Below, in pieces: positions 53,410-63,566 of a stretch of 64,000 bases of DNA (position 1 is its first letter; every line of letters starts with the position of its first letter). Where the stretch lies: assembly GCF_039524395.1 (NCBI RefSeq), contig NZ_BAAAGO010000007.1; one strand, given 5' to 3'. Made by a program: the position numbers and the translations under genes. This DNA is from Micropruina glycogenica (GTDB taxonomy: Bacteria; Actinomycetota; Actinomycetes; Propionibacteriales; Propionibacteriaceae). The notes under the pieces are model-generated. The model was not told where the DNA came from, did not search any database, and saw only the letters and a list, made by a program, of their open reading frames with translations.

Positions 53410-53784
53410 GTGGCGTCCAACCCGTTCCGGCGCGCGGTCGACTGGTTACGCCGGTCGACTGAAGAGATCGACTCGGAACAGACCCTGCGCACGGTGGCGC
53501 AGTCGGGGTGCACGCCGATCGCCGAGGTGCGCGATCGGCAGCGCGCCACGCTGCGTGGACGCATTTCGGTGCTCACCCTGCGACCTCGCAGTGGCACCCC
53601 GTGGCTTGAGGCCGAGTTCTCGGACGGTTCGGGCACGATCACGCTGATCTGGATGGGGCGGCGCGAGATCGCCGGAATGGTGGCCGGGCGCGAGCTGAAG
53701 GTCACCGGCCGGGTGTCGTGGGTTGATGGCCAACGCCGCATGTACAACCCGTTCTACGAGCTGCTGGGCTCGGTCAGCGGCTGA
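53410..53784 (+). CDS. OB-fold nucleic acid-binding domain protein
   Basis: A 124-aa protein that ends the dut operon, 4 nt after DUF3710. Residues about 40-124 form an OB fold: RATLRGRISVLTLRPRSGTPWLEAEFSDGSGTITLIWMGRREIAGMVAGRELKVTGRV. This resembles the OB domain of DNA polymerase III alpha and RecG-type proteins. Binding to DNA or RNA is inferred. Confidence 0.88.
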   Translation: MASNPFRRAVDWLRRSTEEIDSEQTLRTVAQSGCTPIAEVRDRQRATLRGRISVLTLRPRSGTPWLEAEFSDGSGTITLIWMGRREIAGMVAGRELKVTGRVSWVDGQRRMYNPFYELLGSVSG

Positions 53785-53807
53785 TTGGGTTCTGACCTCC
53801 CGCCGTG

Positions 53808-53885
53808 CGAACGCCGGGATCTGCCGACCTGCAGCCAGTCGGCGTAGCGCTCCACCCCGTCTTCTGGGCGAACGCCGGGATCTCC
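53808..53885. repeat. Two partial family B repeats
   Basis: CGAACGCCGGGATCTG (53808-53823) and GGGCGAACGCCGGGATCTCC (53866-53885) are 3' halves of the family B element, in tandem between the convergent OB-fold and trkA genes. Confidence 0.65.
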
Positions 53886-53907
53886 CAACCGGGCCGAACG
53901 CTCAGGT

Positions 53908-54594
53908 TCAGGCGTCGACGACCACCGCGGCCCGGTCGCGCGGGCTCAGGTAGTACGCGAGTTCGGCCTCGAACTCAGGGTCGACCACGAACAGCAACTC
54001 ATCGGACGCCTCGACCGCGCCGTCGCGCTCGGGTGCGCGGGCCGTGCCGTCGCGAATGATCGCCACCAGCACCGCGTCGCCCGGCAGAGTCAGGTCGCCG
54101 ACCCGCACCCCCACGCGGGGGCTCGACTCGGGCAGGGTCATCTCGACCAGGTTGGCGTGGCCACCGCGGAAGCTGAGCAGCCGCACCAGGTCGCCCACCG
54201 TGACCGCCTCTTCGACCAGGGCACACATCAACCGCGGCGTCGACACTGCCACGTCGACACCCCACAAGTCGTCGAACATCCACTCGTTGCTGGGGTGGTT
54301 CACCCGGGCCACGGTGCGCGGCACCCCGAACTCGGTCTTGGCGAGCAGCGAGTGCACCAGGTTGGTCTTGTCGTCGCCGGTGGCGGCGATCGCCACGTCA
54401 CAGGTTTCGAGCTCTGCCTCTTCCAACGAGGCCAACTCACAGGCGTCGGCCAGCAGCCACTCGGCCTCGGGCACGCTGGCGGTCTTGATCGCCTCGGGCG
54501 CCTTGTCGACCAGCAGCACCTGGTGGCCGTTGGCGATGAGTTCCCGGGCGATCGAACGGCCGACGTTGCCGGCTCCGGCGATCACGACACGCAT
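53908..54594 (-). CDS. Trk-type potassium uptake regulatory protein (TrkA/CeoC-like)
   Basis: A 228-aa cytoplasmic RCK protein that gates a K+ transporter in response to nucleotides. RCK_N: GAGNVG at 7-12, DKAPEAI, and GDDKTNLVHSLLAKTEFGV. RCK_C: residues about 140-228. It lies 12 nt after the second trkA gene and begins after AAAGG, so the pair is one operon, like ceoB-ceoC in mycobacteria. No membrane Trk/Ktr subunit is in the window unless it is the divergent APC permease. Confidence 0.92.
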   Translation of the reverse strand: MRVVIAGAGNVGRSIARELIANGHQVLLVDKAPEAIKTASVPEAEWLLADACELASLEEAELETCDVAIAATGDDKTNLVHSLLAKTEFGVPRTVARVNHPSNEWMFDDLWGVDVAVSTPRLMCALVEEAVTVGDLVRLLSFRGGHANLVEMTLPESSPRVGVRVGDLTLPGDAVLVAIIRDGTARAPERDGAVEASDELLFVVDPEFEAELAYYLSPRDRAAVVVDA

Positions 54595-54606
54595 CAGAGA
54601 TACCTT

Positions 54607-55269
54607 TCAGTGCTTCGCCGGCGGCGCGTCGAACAGCTTCTCGACGTCGGCCTCGCGGTCGTTGTGCACGGCGACGTACAGCAGGTCGCCGTCCTGGTAG
54701 ATCGTCGACTCGCTGGGCACCTGGCCGACGCCGAACCGGGTCAAGAAGGGAATGGGGCAGTGCGAGGCGCGCTGCATGTCGCCGATGGTGGTGCCCACCC
54801 AGCCCGAATCGACGTGCATCTCTGAGAGCCGCACGGTGCCGGACGGGTCGCGCCACTGCGGTTCGGCGCCCTCGGGCAACAGCCTGCGCAACACCTGGTC
54901 GGACGCCCACCGCACCGTCGCGACCGACGGAATGCCGAGCCGCTCGTACACCTCGGCGCGGCCCTCGTCGTAGATGCGGGCCACCACGTTGTGCACCCCG
55001 AACGTCTCACGCACCACCCGGGCGGCGAGAATGTTGGAGTTGTCACCGCTCGAAACCGCGGCGAACCCGTCCGCCCGGTCGATGCCGGCCTTGATCAGCA
55101 CGCTACGGTCGAACCCGACGCCCTTCACGGTCTTGCCCTGAAAGGTCGGGCCCAGGCGCCGGAACGCGTCTTGAATCGAGTCGATCACGGCCACCGAATG
55201 CCCGCGGCGTTCGAGGCTGCGGGCCAGCGACGAGCCCACTCGTCCACAACCCATGATCACGATGTGCAC
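54607..55269 (-). CDS. Trk-type potassium uptake regulatory protein (TrkA/CeoB-like)
   Basis: A 220-aa RCK protein. GCGRVG at 7-12 is the nucleotide-binding loop; the acidic D30 in AVIDSIQDAF fits NAD(H) binding; SSGDNSNILAARVVRETFGV follows. The C-terminal RCK_C part (about 135-220) differs from that of its neighbour. First gene of a two-gene operon, divergent from an APC-type permease gene 123 nt away. Confidence 0.92.
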   Translation of the reverse strand: MHIVIMGCGRVGSSLARSLERRGHSVAVIDSIQDAFRRLGPTFQGKTVKGVGFDRSVLIKAGIDRADGFAAVSSGDNSNILAARVVRETFGVHNVVARIYDEGRAEVYERLGIPSVATVRWASDQVLRRLLPEGAEPQWRDPSGTVRLSEMHVDSGWVGTTIGDMQRASHCPIPFLTRFGVGQVPSESTIYQDGDLLYVAVHNDREADVEKLFDAPPAKH

Positions 55270-55378
55270 GCACAGCCTCCTGCCAGGTCGGCCCGGGTGT
55301 TGGCCGCGGCCTCAGTATATGGAGCCCAAGCCTGCACTTCAGGCGCAGACCAAGGGTGCATGCGCCCTCAGGTCGTCT

Positions 55379-55384
55379 TATGCT
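55379..55384 (+). promoter_or_regulatory. -10 element (TATGCT) of the APC permease gene
   Basis: TATGCT ends 8 nt before the GTG at 55393, without a Shine-Dalgarno sequence. Confidence 0.55.
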
Positions 55385-55392
55385 CGTGGGAC

Positions 55393-57423
55393 GTGAGCAC
55401 CACCGATGCGGTCAAACGCCTACTGGTCGGCCGAAAGCTGGCCAGCACCCAGCTGGGCGAGACCCTGCTACCCAAGCGCATCGCCCTACCCGTCTTCGCC
55501 TCGGACGCCCTGAGCTCAGTCGCCTACGCTCCCGATGAGATTCTGCTGACCCTGTCGATGGCCGGCATCGTCGGCTTCTCGTACTCGTGGCCCATCGCCG
55601 TCGCCGTGGCTTTCGTGATGTTCATCGTAGTGCTGTCGTACCGGCAGAACGTGCACGCCTACCCCTCGGGCGGCGGCGACTACGAGGTGGCCACGGTCAA
55701 CTTCGGCCCCAACGCCGGGCTCACGGTGGCCAGCGCCCTGCTCGTCGACTACGTGCTCACCGTGGCCGTGTCGACGTCGTCGGGCGTACAGAACGCCGAG
55801 GCGATGCTGCCGTGGATTCAGGGCCACGAGGGTCTGGTGGCGGCAGCCCTGATTCTGCTGCTGATGACCATGAACCTGCGCGGGGTTCGCGAGTCGGGCA
55901 CCGTGTTCGCCATACCCACCTACGGCTTCATGATCGCCGTGCTGGGCATGACCGGCTGGGGGCTCATTCGCATCTTCGGCTTCGGCGACAACCTCGAGGC
56001 CCCCACCAAGTCGCTCGACGTGGTCGGCTCGGCCATGTACGACCCGTTCGTCGGCTTCGCCATGGTCGCGCTGTTGGCCCGGGCGTTCTCGTCGGGCTGT
56101 GCGGCGTTGACCGGTATCGAGGCGATCAGCAACGGTGTGCCGGCCTTCAAGCCGCCCAAGAGCCACAACGCCGCCATGACGCTGACCCTGCTGGCCAGCA
56201 TTGCCATCTCGATGCTGGGCGGCATCATTCTGCTGTCGAACCTCACCGGGCTGAAGCTCGTCGACCCCGACGGCCACAGCCACTTTCTCGAGAACGGCCA
56301 GATCGTCGAACGCGACGTCGGCACCGCGATGGGTCAGTTGGCGGCGACGGTGTTCGACAACTTCCCGCCCGGGTTCTACTTCGTGATCATCGTCACGTTC
56401 ATCATTCTGTTTCTCGCCGCGAACACCGCCTTCAACGGTTTTCCGGTGCTCGGCTCGATTCTGGCCCGCGACGGCTTTCTGCCCAAGGCGCTCTACACCC
56501 GCGGTGACCGGCTCGCCTACAGCAACGGCATTCTGCTGCTGGCAGTCGCCGCGGTGGCGCTGGTGCTGGCCTTCAACGCGTCGGTGACGGCGCTGATCAA
56601 CCTGTACGTGGTGGGCGTCTTCGTGTCGTTCACGGTGAGCCAGGCGGGCATGCTGCGGCACTGGTCACGACACCTGAAGACCGAGACCGACCCGCTGGAG
56701 CGCCGCAAGATGCAGCGCTCGCGGGTGGTGAACACGATCGGGCTGACCTGCACCGCGACCGTGCTGGTGATCGTGCTGTGGGTGAAGTTCCTGCTCGGTG
56801 CGTGGATCGCCATTTTGGCCATGGCGATTCTGTTCGTCATGATGCGCGGCATCAACAACCACTACAAGAAGGTCGACGCCGAGATCGCCGTCGAGCCCGG
56901 CGAGCGCAACCTGCTGCCCAGCCGGGTGCGTGCGGTGATCGTGGTGCTGGGCATCAACAAGCCCACGGTGCGCGCGGTGAACTTCGCCAAGGCGTCCAGG
57001 CCGAGTTCGGTCGAGGCGGTGACGGTGTCGGTGGACGCCGACGAGACCAAGGAACTGCTCGACGAGTGGTACGTCGAAGACCTGGGCGTGCCGCTGCGGG
57101 TGATCGCCTCGCCGTACCGCGAGGTGGTGGGGCCGATTCTGGAGTTCGTCAAGGGGGTTCGCTCGGACAGCCCGCGTGACGTTCTGTGCGTCTACATTCC
57201 CGAGTACGTGGTGGGGCACTGGTGGGAGCAGTTGCTGCACAACCAGACCTCGCTGATTCTCAAAACCAGGCTGAACTTCATGCAGGGCGTGATGGTGACT
57301 TCGGTGCCGTACCTGCTCGCCTCGTCCAAGTACGCGGTGGCCAGGGCCAAGCGGAATCCAGCGGCCTGGCGGAGCACCGGCACCGGCGCCGTCCATTCGG
57401 GCCAGCACCTGAGTTCGGAGTGA
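55393..57423 (+). CDS. APC family permease (possible K+ or amino acid transporter)
   Basis: A 676-aa protein with about twelve helices in residues 40-490 and a soluble C-terminal domain of about 185 residues. LPVFASDALSSVAYAPDEILLTL and GGGDYEVATVNFGPNAGL are the helix 1 and 2-3 motifs of this APC subgroup. Members beside ceoB/ceoC-like genes have been proposed to take up K+ (KimA-type), and the C-terminal domain here could bind a nucleotide as in KimA; this is inference from position and architecture. The GTG at 55393 lies after a -10 element; the RNA methyltransferase gene starts 1 nt after its stop. Confidence 0.85.
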   Translation: MSTTDAVKRLLVGRKLASTQLGETLLPKRIALPVFASDALSSVAYAPDEILLTLSMAGIVGFSYSWPIAVAVAFVMFIVVLSYRQNVHAYPSGGGDYEVATVNFGPNAGLTVASALLVDYVLTVAVSTSSGVQNAEAMLPWIQGHEGLVAAALILLLMTMNLRGVRESGTVFAIPTYGFMIAVLGMTGWGLIRIFGFGDNLEAPTKSLDVVGSAMYDPFVGFAMVALLARAFSSGCAALTGIEAISNGVPAFKPPKSHNAAMTLTLLASIAISMLGGIILLSNLTGLKLVDPDGHSHFLENGQIVERDVGTAMGQLAATVFDNFPPGFYFVIIVTFIILFLAANTAFNGFPVLGSILARDGFLPKALYTRGDRLAYSNGILLLAVAAVALVLAFNASVTALINLYVVGVFVSFTVSQAGMLRHWSRHLKTETDPLERRKMQRSRVVNTIGLTCTATVLVIVLWVKFLLGAWIAILAMAILFVMMRGINNHYKKVDAEIAVEPGERNLLPSRVRAVIVVLGINKPTVRAVNFAKASRPSSVEAVTVSVDADETKELLDEWYVEDLGVPLRVIASPYREVVGPILEFVKGVRSDSPRDVLCVYIPEYVVGHWWEQLLHNQTSLILKTRLNFMQGVMVTSVPYLLASSKYAVARAKRNPAAWRSTGTGAVHSGQHLSSE

Positions 57424-57424
57424 T

Positions 57425-58675
57425 GTGCAGCCCGGCGACCTGATCGGCCCGGTCGAGGTCGGTGCGATCGCCCACGGCGGGCACTGCGTCAGTCGGGTCG
57501 ACGGCCGGGTGGTTTTCGTGCGGCACGCCCTGCCGGGTGAGCAGGTGGTGCTGCGGATCACCGAGGTGGCCAGCCGGTTCGCGCGTGGCGACGCGGTCGA
57601 GGCGGTGGTCGCGGCGCCGCAGCGGGTGAGTCCGCCGTGTCCGGTCGCAGGACGATGTGGCGGCTGCGACTTTCAGCACGTCGAGCCGGCGTTTCAGGCC
57701 GAGTTGAAACGACGGGTGCTGGCCGAACAACTGCACCGGCTAGCGGGCATCGAGTGGCACGGCGAGGTCGAGCAGGTGCCACCGGTGCTGGGGTCGCGCA
57801 CGCGCATGCGGTTCGTCGGCACGGGTGACGGACGGCTCGGGTTGCGGGCGCACCGGTCGCACGAGGTCGTCCCCCTGCCTGACGACGGCTGCCGCATCGC
57901 GCACCCGATGATGCCGATCGAGCTGGGCGAAACCCCGCCGGTCGAACTCGTTGAGGCCGCACCCGCACCCTCGCCGGTCGAGCTCGTCGAGACCCCTCCC
58001 GCAGGATCTCGACAAGCTCGATCAACGGGGGCCGAACTACGACAAGGTCGATCAACGGAAGCCGAACTACTCGGGGTGGTCAGCGACCAAGGTGGACGGC
58101 TGGTGGCGTCCGGCTCGGCGGCGTCCCATGACGTGGTGACGCAGCGGGTGGGGGAGCGCACCTTCGAGGTTTCGGCGGACGGCTTCTGGCAGTCGCACCT
58201 CGCCGCTGCCGAGGTGCTCACCCGAGCCGTGCTGCAAGGGCTGCAACCACAGCCGGGCGAGCGGGCGTTCGACCTGTACTGCGGGGTGGGCGTGTTCGCG
58301 GGCGCGCTGGTCGACGCCGGCTGCCGGGTCTGGGGAGTGGAGGGAAACAAGGCCGCGATCGAGCACGCGCGGCGCAACGTGCCGCCGGCGTCCTTCTTCA
58401 CCGGCGACGTCGGGCGCACGCTGCGCAGGCTGCCGAACCGGGCAGACCTGGTGGTGCTCGACCCGCCACGCACCGGCGCGGGCAAGGCCGTGATGGCGGC
58501 GGTGGCGCGGCTGCGACCCCGCGCGATCGCGTACGTGGCGTGCGACCCGGCGGCGCTGGCCCGCGACCTTGGCACCGCGCGGGGGCTGGGGTACGAAGCG
58601 TCCGAGATCAGGGGTTTCGACCTGTTCGGCATGACCCACCACCTCGAGGCGGTGGCGATGCTTACCAAGGCGTAA
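57425..58675 (+). CDS. RNA m5U methyltransferase (TrmA/RumA family) with a repeat insertion
   Basis: A 416-aa SAM-dependent methyltransferase of the RumA type. An N-terminal TRAM domain (about 1-60) precedes the 4Fe-4S cysteines C72, C78, C81 and C156. The methyltransferase part has FDLYCGVGVFAGAL, VLDPPRTGAG and the catalytic C373 in YVACDPAALARD. Residues about 168-216 are a low-complexity stretch (PPVELVE, SPVELVETPP, then two near-identical TAEL-type units) encoded by four family A-like repeats and a 30-bp tandem duplication, just after C156 in a variable region. The frame is intact, so the enzyme is probably active. Target nucleotide (rRNA or tRNA) is not decidable here. Confidence 0.9.
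   Translation: MQPGDLIGPVEVGAIAHGGHCVSRVDGRVVFVRHALPGEQVVLRITEVASRFARGDAVEAVVAAPQRVSPPCPVAGRCGGCDFQHVEPAFQAELKRRVLAEQLHRLAGIEWHGEVEQVPPVLGSRTRMRFVGTGDGRLGLRAHRSHEVVPLPDDGCRIAHPMMPIELGETPPVELVEAAPAPSPVELVETPPAGSRQARSTGAELRQGRSTEAELLGVVSDQGGRLVASGSAASHDVVTQRVGERTFEVSADGFWQSHLAAAEVLTRAVLQGLQPQPGERAFDLYCGVGVFAGALVDAGCRVWGVEGNKAAIEHARRNVPPASFFTGDVGRTLRRLPNRADLVVLDPPRTGAGKAVMAAVARLRPRAIAYVACDPAALARDLGTARGLGYEASEIRGFDLFGMTHHLEAVAMLTKA
57940..58070 (+). repeat. Family A repeats and 30-bp tandem duplication within the methyltransferase gene
   Basis: GGTCGAACTCGTTGAGGCC (57940-57958), GGTCGAGCTCGTCGAGACC (57976-57994) and GATCTCGACAAGCTCGATC (58005-58023) are family A copies. A 30-bp unit (58011-58040) is repeated at 58041-58070 with three mismatches. 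The reading frame is kept throughout. Confidence 0.88.
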
Positions 58676-58696
58676 CGCGAAGGTCCTAGAGTTAAG

Positions 58697-58736
58697 CCGC
58701 CGAACGCGCAACGATGCCAGTTACCGCGTTCGGCGG
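58697..58736 (+). terminator. Inverted repeat between the methyltransferase and aconitase genes
   Basis: CCGCCGAACGCG (58697-58708) and CGCGTTCGGCGG (58725-58736) form a perfect 12-bp stem with a 16-nt loop. It lies 21 nt after the methyltransferase stop and overlaps the predicted acnA -35 region, so it could be a terminator or an operator. Confidence 0.55.
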
Positions 58737-58765
58737 TTGGAGGGTATTATCTCGATATCGAGATA
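58721..58765 (+). promoter_or_regulatory. acnA promoter with an 18-bp palindromic operator
   Basis: TTACCG (58721-58726) and TATTAT (58745-58750) are separated by 18 nt. A perfect palindrome, TATCTCGATATCGAGATA (58748-58765), overlaps the -10 element and the expected start of transcription near 58757. A bound dimeric repressor would block the promoter; the regulator is not in the window. Confidence 0.72.
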
Positions 58766-58795
58766 CTTTTCGGACGGCACCACAGGAGGACCCGC

Positions 58796-61456
<2,661 letters not shown>

Positions 61457-61463
61457 GGCCGTC

Positions 61464-62060
61464 TTGGCGAAACGCCTGACCAGGGCCGAACGCGGCCGGC
61501 ATGAGCGAGACGTCGCCGCGCGGGCCAAGACGGCCGGCGGGGTGCCGTCCGCGGCATCCAGGGGGACGGCGCGGCGGCGTCCAACAATGGCCGGCAGCGG
61601 CGCGACCCGCAGGGGTCTCGGTGGCGAGCTGGCCGAACGGGTGGCCTGGTCGATGGTCGCGGCACTGGCCGCCATGGTGGGGGCGGGGCTGGCCCTGGCG
61701 ATCGGGTCGGCGGTGGTGCCCGCCTTGTGCCCGAATGACGACGGCACCTGCGGCGTGGGGTGGCTGCTGGTGATCGGCGCGCTCGGCTACCTGTTGGCGC
61801 TGCTGCCGGCGTGCGCCATCGGCGGGCTGGGCATCTGGTTCTGGGTCGCCTACGTGGCGGGTGTCGCGCCGCTGCTGGTGGTGGCCTCGATCGGCGACTG
61901 GTGGTGGTGGGCGGCGCTGGTGCTGCTGCCGCCGCTGGCCGCCGCGGTGAGCTGGCCGTTCGGACGGCCCCGCATCACGAACTGGCACTGGTGGGTACTG
62001 GTGGGCGCCGCGGCGCTCACGGTTGGCTACGCCGTGTGGTGGTACGCGTTCGCGAACTGA
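61464..62060 (+). CDS. Membrane protein of unknown function downstream of acnA
   Basis: A 198-aa protein with a basic N-terminus (about 1-52, rich in R, K and A) and four or five membrane helices between about 58 and 197. A tryptophan-rich turn (IGDWWWWAALVLL) is notable. No family recognised. The TTG start lies 7 nt after the acnA stop; translation from the acnA message is likely. Hydrophobicity and codon use support that it is real. Confidence 0.68.
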   Translation: MAKRLTRAERGRHERDVAARAKTAGGVPSAASRGTARRRPTMAGSGATRRGLGGELAERVAWSMVAALAAMVGAGLALAIGSAVVPALCPNDDGTCGVGWLLVIGALGYLLALLPACAIGGLGIWFWVAYVAGVAPLLVVASIGDWWWWAALVLLPPLAAAVSWPFGRPRITNWHWWVLVGAAALTVGYAVWWYAFAN

Positions 62061-62067
62061 TCGAGGG

Positions 62068-63483
62068 TCACCAGGCCAGTTCTTCGACGTTGATCCGGTC
62101 GCGTGGCACACCCGCCGCCTCGGCCTCGCCGATCACGGTGCGAGCGAAACCCTTGGGGCCGCAGACGTACAGATCGGTGTCGCAGAGGTTGGGCACGAGG
62201 TCGTCCAGACGCAAGGCGCGAGAGCCCTCGGGCACCCACCGGCCCGGCTCACGGTGCCCGAGCAAAGTGACCAGTCGTGCGCCGCGCACCTCGCACAACC
62301 GCTCGATCTCGTCGAGCAGGTAGAGCTGGTCGGCGGCCGAGGCGCGCAGAATCACGGTGGCCTGGCCCGGGGCGAACGCGAGTGTCTCGAGCAGGGCGCG
62401 GATGGGCGTGATGCCGATGCCCGCGCCAATCAGGGCGACCCGGTGGGTGGTGCGAGCCCGTCCGGTGAAGCCGCCGTACGGGCCCTCGATCCAGACGCGG
62501 GTGCCCGGGCGCAGCGCTCGCAGCTCGCGCGAGCCGCGGCCGAGGCCGCGGACGGTGATTCGCAGCCCATTGGCGGTGGGGGCGGCCGACAGTGAGAACG
62601 GGTGCTGCTGCCACCACAGGCCGCGGGTGAGAAAGCGCCAGTGCACATACTGGCCGGCCTCGGCGCGCAGGGCGTCCAGCCGGCGGCCGGTGAACTCGAT
62701 CGAGAAGGCGTCCGGGCCCGCTGGAATGATCGCGGCCACAACGAGCCCGTGCCGCAAGGAGGCCACGAGCGGCTGAACGAACCGGAACACCACCAGCGCA
62801 GCGCCGGCGATGCTGAGCAGGGCGATCCAGTAGCCGCGCTGCCACGAGCCCTCGCCGAGCAGTCCGCTCATCGAGAACATGTGCGGAATCGCCAAACCGA
62901 CCGCCGCGTAGCTGAGCAGGTGGATGACGTGCCAGACCTCGTAGGGCAGTCGGCGCCGGGCGGCTGCGATCGAGCTCACGATCACGACCAGCAGCAGCGC
63001 CATGCCGGCCACCGCGAGCATGAAGTCGGTGGTCGAATCCCACAGCAGGCCGAACTCGCTGAACAGGTCGGCACCGTCGAGCACGGCGCCGCCGATCAAC
63101 ACGAAGGCGGCGTGCACGGCCAGCCCGCCGACCACCCAGTTGCCGAGCTTTGCATGCAGCGCGACGGCGGCGGGCTGCCCGAGTGCCCGGTCGACCAGCG
63201 GCACTCGAGCGGCGAGCAGCAGCATCAGCACGAGCGCGTTGGTGGCGACCAGGCCGGCGATGATGCCGACTGAGTTGAGCGCGCTGCCAAGGTCTGAGAA
63301 CCGCGCGAGCGGACTCTCGGTGGCGAACAGCACGACGGTCATCGCCATGGTCGCCCACCCCACACCGGTGACCAGCAACCTCGCGAGTCGTCGGGCCGTC
63401 ATGCCGGCAGCGAGTTCGTCCGTGGTCGGAGCGCCGACCGGCAGCACCCTCGACGTGCGCGGGCGCTGTGCGGTGATCGTCAT
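62068..63483 (-). CDS. Ferric reductase-like flavocytochrome (transmembrane plus FAD/NAD domain)
   Basis: A 471-aa electron-transfer protein. Six or so membrane helices (about 35-240) with histidine pairs in HAKLGNWVVGGLAVHAAF and WHVIHLLSYAAVGLAIPHMF that can bind two hemes. The C-terminal part has the FAD motif HPFSLSAAP, the NAD loop GIGITPIRALL and YVCGPKGF. It should move electrons from NAD(P)H across the membrane. ATG 63483 follows GAGG. Divergent from the apbE-like gene, which suggests that a flavinylated partner is involved (inference). Confidence 0.88.
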   Translation of the reverse strand: MTITAQRPRTSRVLPVGAPTTDELAAGMTARRLARLLVTGVGWATMAMTVVLFATESPLARFSDLGSALNSVGIIAGLVATNALVLMLLLAARVPLVDRALGQPAAVALHAKLGNWVVGGLAVHAAFVLIGGAVLDGADLFSEFGLLWDSTTDFMLAVAGMALLLVVIVSSIAAARRRLPYEVWHVIHLLSYAAVGLAIPHMFSMSGLLGEGSWQRGYWIALLSIAGAALVVFRFVQPLVASLRHGLVVAAIIPAGPDAFSIEFTGRRLDALRAEAGQYVHWRFLTRGLWWQQHPFSLSAAPTANGLRITVRGLGRGSRELRALRPGTRVWIEGPYGGFTGRARTTHRVALIGAGIGITPIRALLETLAFAPGQATVILRASAADQLYLLDEIERLCEVRGARLVTLLGHREPGRWVPEGSRALRLDDLVPNLCDTDLYVCGPKGFARTVIGEAEAAGVPRDRINVEELAW

Positions 63484-63554
63484 GACCTCATGCTCGCCAC
63501 CGCCCCTGTGGCTCTGCTGTGAGGCGTCCGTGAACCGACGATGCGTTGGACGGC

Positions 63555-63560
63555 TAGGGT
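63555..63560 (+). promoter_or_regulatory. -10 element (TAGGGT) of the apbE-like gene
   Basis: TAGGGT ends 6 nt before the GTG at 63567; a leaderless transcript is expected. Confidence 0.6.
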
Positions 63561-63566
63561 GCCTGG

